A stretch of DNA of 64,000 nt. It comes from Selaginella moellendorffii (taxonomy: Eukaryota > Streptophyta > Lycopodiopsida > Selaginellales > Selaginellaceae). Position 1 is the stretch's first letter. Each line of letters opens with the position of its first letter. The notes under the pieces were generated by a model. It ran no database searches. It had not been told where the DNA came from and worked only from the letters and a program-made list of their open reading frames with translations. The stretch is taken from NCBI RefSeq assembly GCF_000143415.4, contig NW_003314278.1, positions 1,503,543 to 1,567,542 of the forward strand, given 5' to 3'. The translations under genes were made by a program, and so were the position numbers. Of this stretch, positions 23,693 through 33,974 are shown piece by piece.

Positions 23693-24113
23693 TCACCTGG
23701 GAACAGTAATTCCTGCACAAATCAAAGCAAAACATCAATACTTTTGAGATTGAGACGACGATTCAAAGATGAACCATCCAAAACGTACCTTGGCAAGTGA
23801 AGCCCGAGGGGATGTAGGACGAGTAGCCGCAGGCCTTGGGAATGGCCAGAGCGTTGTTGAGATTGATGCTACTAAGCTGGGATTTGGCGTAGACGAGCGT
23901 ACTGCAAAGGCAGCTGGGATTGCTGCGGTAGGCCATCATCGCGGAGCAGCAACTCGAGGTAACCGAGCCCGAGCCAGTGGCCGCCGGGAGGCAAGCCTGC
24001 AGATTCGTGAACTTGCTAGTGTCGCACGACTGACCCAGCGCCGCTCGAGGCGAGGACGCGAGGAGCGCCAGCGCCACCACCGCCACCACCGCCACCATCT
24101 TTGACAGCTCCAT
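23693..24113 (-). CDS. Lipid-transfer protein (8-cysteine motif)
   Basis: Two exons, 24113-23789 and 23712-23693, encode 114 residues. Residues 1-27 are a signal peptide (MVAVVAVVALALLASS, cleavage near ALG-QS). The mature part has the eight-cysteine pattern C-C-CC-CxC-C-C (SCDTSKF, LQAC, SSCC, SCLC, KAC, FTC), which folds into four helices around a lipid-binding cavity. Secreted LTPs bind fatty acids and take part in cuticle and defence. The last 20 coding bases are in their own exon: GTACGT donor after TCQ, then an ending that reads GITVPR, usual for this family. Without the splice the frame would end in FWMVHL, which is less likely. No GPI tail is present. Confidence 0.9.
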
Positions 24114-26000
24114 TCTCTTAGAGATCTAGAGTCTAGCGCGAGAGAGATCGGGAAGCGAGAATGTAAGAGATACTTTTCTGGAATGGAAAATGTGAAGGAA
24201 TGATCTTTGGAGCGATCTTGGTGGCGAGAGAGTTTATATACCCTGGAAAGCCATTAAAGTTTTAGTCCCAGACAGCTAGACCAAGCTTACCAAACGCTCT
24301 CCAACCTTCATCAATGCCGCGACGCCGACGCGAGAAAAAAAGGAAAGCTGTAGAAAACTAAGTTCCAACCTGTGTTGGAACGATAAATATGTTGGGCGAT
24401 TGGATCTAGAAACGGACGGTCGCCAAGAATCAAATTTGAATCTTCCATTCCACAGTCGGATCAAGGTTGAGCTAAGGAAGACGTGGTCAACACGGCCGAG
24501 AAACAGCCCAACTGAGCGCGACCTTGACTTGCTACTCACTGTTGTGGTGCGGAGCTCCTCCTTTTGCTTTGGCAGCTCCTTGAATTGAATTCGATGCGGC
24601 CAAAAACTCTTTGGTTGCATTGTCATTTTCTCACGAGTACAAGTATAGGTGGAAGAAGGGAGAGAGATCCAGGGTCGCCTCCAAGAGTCCGGAAGACAAA
24701 GATTATTGCGCGTCGTCAAATATCTCCCAGAGAGAGTCTGCATCGGGGCTACGTGTCGATCGAGTTAATTGGCCCGAGAACACCAAAGTCATTCTTGTCG
24801 ATTCTTACAAAACGCTACAAAGTCCTGCAAGCTCTAATTACATTGAATCTCTTCATCAATTCAATAGTGTAAGACGACAGCAGGGGCATTTGCAGAGGCA
24901 CAAGCTTTCGAATCCGGAGGAGCTGGGGATTTGAAATATTTTCCCGGGAGCAACTTGGGTCCCAAAAAACGGCCCGTGGCAAACAATTCTTGAGGCTTGG
25001 AAAAAAAAAACTACCAAGAAAAAAAATAAAAACAATGGTCGTGTCACACAACTACGTTGGCAACTGTTGCAACTGGAGAAACGATCAATGCCGCCTACAG
25101 GAGCAGCAGCAAAGGATGATATGATAGAATTCTTAAAAAAGATGCCATTGGGAACTGGTGAGTGCTGCTTGTTGCTGGTTTCACCACTTTTTCATTGTTG
25201 TTACTTTCGCCACCTTTTGCTTCTTCATCTAGGCAACAAGGGAAAAAAAAGGAGAAATTTTTTGCACTTTTCTATCTTATAAGATCTTAAACTCTGACAT
25301 CCATTTTGTGTTATATCACTTTTTTTCTAAAAATCTGTAAAAATAGGATTAGGCACTGATAATCTAAGCCGGATCGCTGCCGGAAGCTTACGGTTCAGTT
25401 CGACATGGCCAGAGAAGATCGATACACAATCAAAGATTCTCCAAAACACACAGAGATATTCCCTTGCACAGCGGGGACGTGTCAATCGTCCGTGCGACAG
25501 TGTTTGGTAAGTAGCCAAAGCGTGTGTGGTCCCCAAAAATACAAAAACAAAACAAATAAAACAATTTCGTATTTCTACCCGGTGGGTAGAATAGTAACTC
25601 GTAAAAATAAACCAAAATCCCCGTCCGAGATAATAGTAACTTCTGCTGCCTGCGCCAATAATATTAATAAACAAACATCCAAGACAGTGACCTGTGGGCC
25701 GGTTAGGGCAAAAAAAAAAAAAGCTACCCCTCCAATAATTCAAGCCTGGGCCTTTGCGGACGCCAGACCTCCTCTCCAATCCGCTGGACGGTGTCTCCTC
25801 CATTCATTTGGTATGTTTGCTTTACCTATCTATTTTATTGGTTTCCTTCTTTCCTCTTGTCTAGGCTTTTGCTTTTGGGAGTGGGATTGATCCATCCTTC
25901 CCTCGCCTCTCGCGGGAGGGGAGCGAGCGAGCGCGCGCGCGAGAGAGAGAGAGAGAGAGGTAGTGCGCTCTCTTCCTTCTTCTTTGATCTTCCCCTTTCT
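24114..26000. other. Intergenic region, no supported gene
   Basis: Contains the promoter of the lipid-transfer gene (TATA-like tttatata near 24232), several A-rich runs and overlapping open stretches on both strands with no recognisable protein. From about 25870 it becomes the 5' UTR/promoter of the FLZ gene, with a GA repeat near 25940-25958. Confidence 0.5.
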
Positions 26001-26123
26001 TCTTCCCTTTCTCGCCTCGCCCCTCGAAACCCCCAAATAGCCACCATGATCCCTCGTTCTGTGTAGAGAGAGCTCAAATCTTCTTCCTCCTCCTCCTCGG
26101 TTCTCCGATCGATCACGGCGGTC

Positions 26124-27116
26124 ATGACTGCTGGTAAGCGCCCAAGGCTGATGATGAGGAGGACCGTGAGCGTTGCCTCGCTCGGAGCAGGAGCAGCAGC
26201 AGCAGCAGCAGCAGCAGGAGGATGCGGTGGAGAAGTGGCAGCGGCCGTGGCTGCCGGATCTGATCACCCTCTATCGGCCGATCACCAGTTCCAGCGCCCC
26301 CAGCATCCGCATGTTGTTGTTCCACACCAGGTGATCGGCTTCGCAGCGCCCACCGAGGATCCATCTCCGTCGGCGGCCACCACCCTGCCTCCCTCGCCCG
26401 CCGGTACGAAATCCAGGCCTTTCTCGGGTCTCAGCATCCTTGCGGATCCCAGCAACAAGGAGCTCGGGCCCTGTTCTCCTCACGGGAAGGTCGGCCTGGG
26501 GATCGTAGCGGCATTGGACAAGGACGAGTTAAGTGGTTCTTCTTCGCCAACTTCGGTGATCCGATCCTCCTTGGCCCAGGCCGGCGTCGTCGCTCCTGCG
26601 AAGAACTTCCACTACCATCAGTCCGCTCGCTACAACATGCACGACACTCACCAGCGCAAGCACAAGGATGCCGCCGACTCCGCCACCTTCCACCTTTGCC
26701 TCGAGGCCAATTCCACCAAGTGCGCGCTCCGGCCGTCGTTCACCACGCTCGGCTTCCTGGACTCGTGCTACCAGTGCAAGCGGGACATCTCTCACGGCCG
26801 AGACATCTTCATGTACAAGTACGTGCACCGCTGCTGGCTCGCTGTGCTCGCTTGCTCGTTGCTTTGTTTCGTTGCCTTTCGATTTTTAGCCAGATCTCGC
26901 GCTCACACGAGTTTGCTGTGTGTGTGTGCCTGCAGAGGTGACAGAGCATTCTGCAGTGCTGAATGTCGACACCAACAAATTTTGAACGATGAGCGTTTGG
27001 AGCGAAGAGAGAAGTGTACCTCAGCGGCGCTCAAGCAGATGGGGAGTGTTCCTCAGCAGGTTCGTCACAACCAGCGGGCCAAAGTTACACCGGCAACCAC
27101 TGCTGCTGCTGCTTAG
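26124..27116 (+). CDS. FCS-like zinc finger (FLZ, DUF581) protein
   Basis: Two exons, 26124-26818 and 26936-27116, give 291 residues. The FLZ domain is at about residues 214-255: FLDSCYQCKRDISHGRDIFMYK, then after the intron GDRAFCSAECRHQQI, i.e. Cx2C followed by FCSxEC. FLZ proteins are plant-specific adaptors that bind SnRK1 kinase subunits. The intron splits a lysine codon within the domain. The N-terminus has a basic start (KRPRLMMRRTVSV), an alanine run coded by a GCA repeat (26202-26216), and the conserved FSGLSILADPS motif at about residue 98. The C-terminus ends in an alanine run. Length and layout fit the larger members of the family. Confidence 0.93.
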   Translation: MTAGKRPRLMMRRTVSVASLGAGAAAAAAAAGGCGGEVAAAVAAGSDHPLSADHQFQRPQHPHVVVPHQVIGFAAPTEDPSPSAATTLPPSPAGTKSRPFSGLSILADPSNKELGPCSPHGKVGLGIVAALDKDELSGSSSPTSVIRSSLAQAGVVAPAKNFHYHQSARYNMHDTHQRKHKDAADSATFHLCLEANSTKCALRPSFTTLGFLDSCYQCKRDISHGRDIFMYKYVHRCWLAVLACSLLCFVAFRFLARSRAHTSLLCVCACRGDRAFCSAECRHQQILNDERLERREKCTSAALKQMGSVPQQVRHNQRAKVTPATTAAAA

Positions 27117-27427
27117 GATGGGGTCACAGCTTCTCTCCCGATCAACGTCGCTCTAATTTTGTGTATTATATTGTCAAGAAGAAAAATTTTTGCAAAGCGG
27201 GGTATCATGGAGGCAAGGATCAAAGCTGTAGCCTCCATAAGAGTCAAGTCTTTAAGCACGTAATAACGAAAAAGAAAAAAAAAAACAAGGTGCTGTTATA
27301 TATGCTACTTCTACGTACCTGAAGGCTCGGAATGAGAAAAAAGCTGTGCAAGCCTGCACGAGATGCGAGTGCAATGATGCTCTACACTGATTCCTGGAGA
27401 GTGGTGGTGAGTACTTGTTACACCACC

Positions 27428-29460
27428 TCAAGCATCTAACAGTGCGGAGGTGGAAAGCGTAAGCAGATGGTAATCCAATGTCCGCAAATTCACCTGGCAC
27501 TCATCGATGTTAGAACCAAACAAACAAACGGTCTGAACAAGTTACCAGCACGGCGGTTCCCGAATCACAAAAGCGCGGAATCGAAATGGCCCTCACCGAT
27601 TTCCCTTCAACTTTTTGGAAGAAGAAACAGTCAGTCGGTGGCAAGAAACTGGGCCAAGCAGATATACATACCAGTAAGTAAGCGAGACATACAGCTCCTC
27701 TGATTTCCACAGAAGTAAACATGTGGACATTTGTCCAGAACGAACGGATCCTTATCGGTGTATGGGTAACAGCCTGCTCGCAGCACAGAGTGAACGATGT
27801 AATTTGCGTGACAGCATACCCAGTGTATCAGGAGCTGTAGGCGCAATATGTCTCCAGCGCAGTGATCTTTCCATAAGCTCGAGGACATCTTTGGCTTGCG
27901 AGTACTTGTCAAGATCATCGACATTTTGTCCAGATGTGCCGAGAAACCTGAATGCTAAAACACGGAACTTGTTGATCCCCGAACAGTAATATCAAACAGA
28001 GAACACTTACTCTATACCGTCCAGTTCAAATCGATGAGGATTTGTCGCAGGTAAAAAGGTACAGTAAGCAGAAGCTCCAGGAAAAAGACACTTATGCAAG
28101 GACTGGAACAGTGTTTCAATTGTGGTGGTCATATCAACAAGCATTTCATACCTGCTGGGGCAAAGTAAAGTTTGCAGGGTCATTTGCTCCGGGCATAATA
28201 TCAACTGGCATTGCTGCTGCTATCTGTTACAAGCCCAATGTCAGTAGCAAATGCGAGTGCACGGACTTACTTGAGTTAGCACAAGGTCGAGCTCCTTCAC
28301 TGGTTCAGTCAACCTCGCTTGGTCCTTGGCGGAAATAGCCTGCAAATGCTAATCAAAGTGAACAAGAGCATATAAAATGTTTTTTTGGAAGACAAACCTG
28401 CCCAGCGAGTAAGTTATATTGCATATCAAGAGAATTTCCCGCAACTATCAGACGAACGACCTGAGCGCTCAACATTTGCTCCTAAACAATAAAGATCACA
28501 TAAATTTTGATATATTCCTGTTGTCCGTTTACCTGTTCGTCACCCAAATGACCAGTAAGGTGATCAACCAAGAGCTGTAGTTGCAAAGGGTCACAATGAT
28601 CACTACCAATCCTCAAGCCAGAGATGAAAGCGACATACTTGTCCTCTGAGAAAAGACGCGATCAGACGCAAAACTTCAAGTATAGGCAGGCTCGCTTGCC
28701 TGTGATGGAAGGCAAAGGTGGCTGAGGTGGTAAACCGGGCTCGATAATTTCTTGTACAAAGAAGTCGCCGTCCTTTCCTGCCGCTCCACAAGCAGCAATG
28801 ACAATGCCTGCGAGCAAAAAATGTGATTTTTTCCGAACACTTGGTCCTAAAGATACATACCGGTAACATAATTCGAGGGCACAACCACGCTGCCCACGAG
28901 CTTCACGCGACCACTCTCATCTTCTAGCACCAAATAATCATCTGGATGCATGAAATTAGAAGCTGTTGCGAGTGGAAGCTTTGAGCGCTGCAGGAGAAAA
29001 GTGTCACACAACGAAGAAAAGAAAAGTGTATGGTTACCTCTTTTGCGTATTCATCCAGAATAGATGGCTTGAGCTTCATCTGCTTGTAGATCGTTCCAAT
29101 CACAACGCAACGCTTTCCATCTTCCAGTCCCAAGATCGGACAAACTACGAAGCAAAAAAAACAGCGATGCCAACCCGAGAAGAAAAAAGAATCTCTCACC
29201 TGGAACACCAGGAAAGCCGGATTGAACGAGCGAGCTGAGAACTCCACGAAGCTTGTGCAGCCGGCAGTAATAGAGGTGGCTGTACTGCTGGCCCTTGTAC
29301 CGCTGGACGCGCCGCTCGAAATCTTCATCCTGGGCGGCGCAGCAGCTAGGAATGCCGAAAGCGATCTTGCGAAACCGATTTCACGCACCTTCCGAGTGTA
29401 TCGCGCCTCCTTCCTCTCCAGCGGCGGGGCGTCGTCCACCTCCATCGCCACTGCCGCCAT
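27428..29460 (-). CDS. POLD2: DNA polymerase delta small subunit
   Basis: Fourteen exons encode 444 residues: 29460-29389, 29329-29200, 29144-29038, 28987-28861, 28807-28700, 28645-28533, 28481-28398, 28339-28271, 28223-28152, 28102-28011, 27947-27820, 27773-27672, 27610-27546, 27493-27428. Phases agree throughout. The protein is the p50/B subunit that links the catalytic subunit of replicative polymerase delta to the other subunits. Conserved blocks: [27 protein letters not shown] (OB domain, residues about 25-120), [14 protein letters not shown] (about 150), [38 protein letters not shown]-type block, [54 protein letters not shown]. These belong to the inactive calcineurin-like fold. The fifth intron has a GC donor. 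Start chosen at [10 protein letters not shown]; an upstream in-frame ATG (29529) is less likely. Confidence 0.95.
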
Positions 29461-29470
29461 AGCCACCAAG

Positions 29471-29480
29471 AACCCTAAAA
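29471..29480. promoter_or_regulatory. Telo-box-like motif upstream of POLD2
   Basis: AACCCTAAAA 10 bp upstream of the POLD2 ATG. AAACCCTA-type motifs are common near starts of plant replication and translation genes. Confidence 0.4.
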
Positions 29481-30155
29481 ACCAAACTAGCCGTTTGGAA
29501 AACCCCCGTCGATAATACAGGCCGAGCAAAGCACTGCGAGATCCATGGAATTGTTTAGTCCCCCCGAGAAGGACAAGGCCCCAACAGCACTGTGAATCGC
29601 GTGAATCTTCTCCTGGCCCCGCCGAATTGATGAGAATTCATGGAGATCGAGGGCCCCCACAGCCCAAGAATCGCGAGCTCTCATTGTCAAAGCACCATAC
29701 GGACTTGGATTGGGGGACCCCATCGCTTCGCTCGCGACATAAAATCGCGTCTCATCGCCCTCGCCCACTTGCTTTTGTTCGTTTCTTCCTCTCTCTACTT
29801 TTTTGGCTTTCGCCATAGCCAAGAGAGCATAAACAAATGCCAGTGGCCCACGTCACCGCGTACGAATCACCTGGCCGGTGTGTGTACGGCGGGGGGTGGC
29901 CATGGCTGGCCATGGCTCCACGTGACGGGCGCGGCCCCACTGCGCTAGCAGACGGAGCATCGAATCTCCCGCGCGGGGTCCATGAAGTGACGCCACCTGG
30001 CCCCGCAGCCGTCATAATATCCACCATGCCGTCACCGTGGTGCCATAGCCTCCACTTTGCAAATAAAATGGGGAAGGGAAGAACTTTCACACACCTCTCT
30101 CTCCCCCTCTCCTCCTCTCTGTCGGCAGGAAAAATTTTAGGGGTCGATCGAAAGC

Positions 30156-30893
30156 TTGGGGGATGCGACTGGGATCGCGGGTTTTGAGCGAATTGAATTC
30201 CCTGTGTCACGCAGACGCGATCCTCACACAAACGATTTGGGTGGATCGATTCTCACACCCCCAAGGAGCGCACAGATGATGATCTCCAGGCAGCGGGAGC
30301 GCATTTCGAGCAATCTGACGTGCTTGATCCGGGAGCAGCGCGGCAAGAAGATCGGATCGTGCGTGGGATCACGGCGGGAGAAGCTCTTGGGGCTCAACAC
30401 CAGTCCCGCGGGCTCGGCGGATTCGACCAGTGAATTGATCGAGGAGGAAGTGTGGGCGGTGATGTACCCGGAGGAGATCCAGTGGGACGATCAATTGCGG
30501 CGGCACGAGAGCAATCGATTGTTCCGGGCGTGGATGTCGGCCAACTGGGAGGGAAATGGGAATCTTGCGAGCCCATCTCCCAATTCTTCGCGGCGATCGA
30601 CAATCCAGCGCGCCGACCCCATCAATGTGCCCGATTGGACCAAGATCCTCCAGCAGAAGCGCAAGAGCGCGGGATCGCCCGAGCTGGAGCTGGAGCTCGC
30701 CGACGAGGAGGAGAAGGAGAATCACGAGTGGATTCCGCCGCACAAGCTAGCTGCGAGGCAAGACGCGGCGCGAATTCGCACGAGCTCCATGGTCGCCTTC
30801 TCGGTTCTCGAGGGCGCGGGCAGGACGCTCAAGGGCAGAGATTTGAGGCGAGTGAGAAACGCGGTGTGGGCGCAAACCGGCTTGATTGATTGA
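30156..30893 (+). CDS. Senescence regulator S40 (DUF584) family protein
   Basis: Intronless, 245 residues from the first ATG. A start at 30276 (MMISRQRER) would remove a 40-residue leader that looks like translated UTR and is also possible. The C-terminal S40 signature is clear: EEEVWAVM at about 96, VPDWTKIL at about 158, EWIPPHKLAARQ near 193, then SVLEGAGRTLKGRDLRRVRNAVW to the end. S40 proteins are plant-specific nuclear or cytosolic proteins whose transcripts rise in senescence and stress; biochemical role unknown. The gene is divergent from POLD2 with about 700 bp between starts. That spacer has ACGT cores (ccacgtgacg near 29918). Confidence 0.9.
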   Translation: MGDATGIAGFERIEFPVSRRRDPHTNDLGGSILTPPRSAQMMISRQRERISSNLTCLIREQRGKKIGSCVGSRREKLLGLNTSPAGSADSTSELIEEEVWAVMYPEEIQWDDQLRRHESNRLFRAWMSANWEGNGNLASPSPNSSRRSTIQRADPINVPDWTKILQQKRKSAGSPELELELADEEEKENHEWIPPHKLAARQDAARIRTSSMVAFSVLEGAGRTLKGRDLRRVRNAVWAQTGLID

Positions 30894-30953
30894 TTGGCGT
30901 ACGGATTAGGTTGTTGGGGTTGTACGGATTGTTTTCTACCCACTTTAGCTAAG

Positions 30954-30963
30954 AACCCTAAAA
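30954..30963. promoter_or_regulatory. Telo-box-like motif upstream of PPR gene
   Basis: AACCCTAAAA about 55 bp upstream of the PPR start codon at 31018. Confidence 0.3.
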
Positions 30964-31017
30964 GGAGATCAGTGTATTCTTCTCTGTCACTGTGTGATCT
31001 TCGAATGGTGTGCTCCA

Positions 31018-33825
31018 ATGGATGCTCGCGGCGGCTTTGTGGCGGTCAGGGATCCTCGCGGGAAGAATTACGAAGCCCTAGTGGCTCTTCTCCGAGAATG
31101 CAGGGTCTTGAGCGATGGCCGGCGCATCCATGCCAAGATCCGCGACCACGGGCTCGATAGGGATGTGTTCTTGGGAAATTTGTTGATCCAGATGTATGGG
31201 AAATGCGGCAGCGCGGAGGAGGCATCCAGGGTTTTCCAAGAAATGGCGCGCAAGAACGACTTCTCGTGGACGCTCATGATCGGCGCCTACACGCGCAACG
31301 ATCGCCACGGCGATGCGGTGGATTTCTTCTTCCGCGCGATGGCCGGCGAGAGAGTGGAGCCAGATGCCTTCGCGTACTCGGCGGTTCTTGGCGCTTGTGC
31401 TAAGATGGGAGCTCTCGATCGAGGTAAGGAGATTCACGCTAGGATTATAGCTTGTGGAGCTGACACCGACCTCGTCGTCCAGAATGCGCTCGTGAGCATG
31501 TACGCTAAGTGCCGGAGCTTGGACGATGCATGGGGAGTTTTCCAGAAGATCAGGATCAAAGACGTCGTGTCTTGGAACGCGATCATCTCTGGGTATGTCT
31601 TTCACGGCCACGCTCGCGAAGCTCTGGGTGTTTATCATCGAATGCTGCTGGAAGGTAGCGAGCCGGATGCTATCACTTTCTCCACAGTTCTCAGCGCTTG
31701 TTCGAGCATGGGACTCTTGAGCCAAGGTAAGGAGCTTCACGCAAGGATTGTTTCCATGGGACTCGACTCAAACTTGACTTTGCAGAATTCTCTCGTGAAC
31801 ATGTATGGCAAGTGCAAGGATCTGGAGAGTGCGAGGAAATTTTTCGACGGGATGACGCTGAGAGATTCCAGCTCCTGGAGCGCGCTCTTGGGAGCGTACA
31901 CGCAACAGGGTCATGGAAAGCTAGCGCTCACGCTCTTTCAGCGGATGGACTTGGAAGGTATAGACCCGGATGTTTTCACTTTCATTGCGGTGTTTAGTGC
32001 TTGCGCTAAGGTTGGAGTGTTGGATCAGGGCCGGAGTATTCACGAGCGGTTTCTAGCAGCGGGCTTTAAGCCTGACGTCGTGACGGGCACTGCGTTGCTG
32101 AATATGTTCGCAAAGTGTCGCAGCATTTCGGACGCAAAGAACGTTTTCGACCGCATGGAAACGAAGAATCGTGTCACTTGGAACGCTATGCTGGCGGCCT
32201 ACGTTCAAACCGGGGGTAACCAAGCTGCTCTCGAGCTCTTCAAAGTCATGGATAGAGAACCGGACGTGTTTACCTTCTCGACACTTTTCTCTGCTTGCTC
32301 AAACTTGCGCTCGCTGGATGCCGGCAGAGCTATCCACAAACGACTTGGTAAGTCGCTGGTTTCGGATTTGATTCTACAGAACGCCCTGCTAAACATGTAT
32401 TCCAAATGTGGCAGCTTGGCCGACGTACGAAAAGTTTTCGAGAGCATGGACAGACGAGACATTGTTTCGTGGAACGCAGTTATCGGTGCACACGTTCTTC
32501 ACGAACAGTTCAGGGAGGCTCTCAGCTTGTTCAAGAGCATGAAGATGAAGCCGGACGCCATCACATTTGCTATCGCTCTCACGGCCTGTGCGAGTTTAGA
32601 AGCACTTGAAGAAGGCAGGGAAATTCACAGGAAGACGGTGGAAGCTGGACTGGAATCGGTTACCATGGTGCGCAATGCACTCGTAACCATGTACGCAAGA
32701 TGTGGAAGCCTCGAGGATGCACAGGGAGCTTTTACGGGCACGGTATACAGGGACGTGGTCTCCTGGAGCGCCTTGATAGCAGCACACGCTCAGCATGGAC
32801 AAGACTTGGAGGCCATCAAAGTCTATCGCCGGATGAACTTGGAGGGGATTGAGGCAGACGTCTTCACGTTTGCCAGCATTTTGAGCGCGGTTTCCTCTCC
32901 GGGTCTTCTACCGGAAGGAAGAACTGTCCACAGGCAGATTATCTCTCGGGGACTCGAAAGCGATACAGTCGTGGGGACTGCGCTCGTCAACATGTACGCC
33001 AGGTGTGGAGACGTGGTTACTGCCAGGACGAACTTTGACAACCTCTGCTCGAAGAACATCGTGTCCTGGAACGCGATGATAGCGGGCTACGTCCAAGCCG
33101 GATCCAGCCAGGAAGCCTTGCTGCTCTACGAGAAGATGCAGCAGGACGAGGCCAAACCGAAAGCAGACGGACTCACCTTCGCCAGTGTCCTGGCTGCGTG
33201 TTCCAACCTCGGAGAGATTTCAAGGGGACGAAAACTCCACGACGACGTCGCTGCCAGTGACTTTGCCGAGGATCTGATCGTCCAGAACGCTCTCGTCGAC
33301 ATGTATGGGAAGTGCGGCAACTTGGTGGAATCCAGGAACGTCTTCGAAGGGATCAAGAGCAGGAGTGTGATCTCCTGGACGTCGATGGTCACGGCGTACG
33401 CTCGGCACGGCCATGGAGCCGAGGCAGTGGAGCTGGTCTGGCGGATGAGCTTGGAAGGCGTGGAAGCCGACGACGTTACTCTCACCAGCATCCTTCAGGC
33501 TTGCAGCCACTCGGGCCTGGTGGACGCCGCTGGCAGCGTGTTTGGCACAGTGGTGAGAGACCAGGGGATGGAGCTGAGCATCGAGCACAAGCTGTGCTTG
33601 ATGGATCTGCTGGGACGCACCGGGTGGATCGAGGAGGCCGAGGAGTTCCTGGCGAGCAGCGAGGATCTCAAAGCTCGCGCCGCGTCATGGACGAGCTTCC
33701 TCAGCGCTTGCGAGCGCCAGAGCGAGCAGGGGAGAGCGGGCAGAGCGGCGAGAGAATTTGGGCGTTTGCATCCCAGGGAGAGCGCCAAGTTCGTCATCCT
33801 CTCAAACATGTTACACGCGATTTAA
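31018..33825 (+). CDS. PPR protein, PLS subfamily, E-type end
   Basis: Intronless, 935 residues from the chosen ATG (MDARGGFVAVRD); an in-frame ATG 24 bases upstream is possible. The chain is a long series of P, L and S repeats, with the L-S blocks RIHAKIRDHGLDRDVFLGNL...MYGKCGSAEEA and DVVSWNAIISGYV repeated about eight times at about 100-residue spacing. Such proteins bind organelle transcripts in sequence-specific fashion and, in PLS types, usually guide C-to-U editing. After the last repeats an E-like segment (AASWTSFLSACE...AKFVILSNMLHAI) ends the protein with no DYW deaminase, so an editing role would need a partner. No clear targeting peptide is seen. Confidence 0.9.
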   Translation: MDARGGFVAVRDPRGKNYEALVALLRECRVLSDGRRIHAKIRDHGLDRDVFLGNLLIQMYGKCGSAEEASRVFQEMARKNDFSWTLMIGAYTRNDRHGDAVDFFFRAMAGERVEPDAFAYSAVLGACAKMGALDRGKEIHARIIACGADTDLVVQNALVSMYAKCRSLDDAWGVFQKIRIKDVVSWNAIISGYVFHGHAREALGVYHRMLLEGSEPDAITFSTVLSACSSMGLLSQGKELHARIVSMGLDSNLTLQNSLVNMYGKCKDLESARKFFDGMTLRDSSSWSALLGAYTQQGHGKLALTLFQRMDLEGIDPDVFTFIAVFSACAKVGVLDQGRSIHERFLAAGFKPDVVTGTALLNMFAKCRSISDAKNVFDRMETKNRVTWNAMLAAYVQTGGNQAALELFKVMDREPDVFTFSTLFSACSNLRSLDAGRAIHKRLGKSLVSDLILQNALLNMYSKCGSLADVRKVFESMDRRDIVSWNAVIGAHVLHEQFREALSLFKSMKMKPDAITFAIALTACASLEALEEGREIHRKTVEAGLESVTMVRNALVTMYARCGSLEDAQGAFTGTVYRDVVSWSALIAAHAQHGQDLEAIKVYRRMNLEGIEADVFTFASILSAVSSPGLLPEGRTVHRQIISRGLESDTVVGTALVNMYARCGDVVTARTNFDNLCSKNIVSWNAMIAGYVQAGSSQEALLLYEKMQQDEAKPKADGLTFASVLAACSNLGEISRGRKLHDDVAASDFAEDLIVQNALVDMYGKCGNLVESRNVFEGIKSRSVISWTSMVTAYARHGHGAEAVELVWRMSLEGVEADDVTLTSILQACSHSGLVDAAGSVFGTVVRDQGMELSIEHKLCLMDLLGRTGWIEEAEEFLASSEDLKARAASWTSFLSACERQSEQGRAGRAAREFGRLHPRESAKFVILSNMLHAI

Positions 33826-33974
33826 AATGGAAGCTATTCTCGTCTAAATCTAGCAGATTCCCGTTACAGAATATTCCTGTTCTGCGAATATGCTCTGACA
33901 AATGTAGAGAATATTCTCTGGAAAGTTTTTCTGTACGTGGCAACGCCAGGCACGATCTTCTCACTCGTTTTCCC

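Noticed and set aside
25327-25890. Open frames of about 160 codons on both strands
   Set aside because: Low-complexity composition, opposite-strand overlap and no recognisable domain; treated as intergenic.
25830-26267. Minus-strand frame rich in Cys, Ser and Arg
   Set aside because: Product of GA and GCA repeats in the FLZ 5' region; antisense to a clear FLZ start.
33312-33970. Plus-strand frame overlapping the PPR 3' end and joined to NTMC2T6 exon 1
   Set aside because: The overlapping part is an out-of-frame shadow of the PPR gene; NTMC2T6 more likely starts at 33975 or later.
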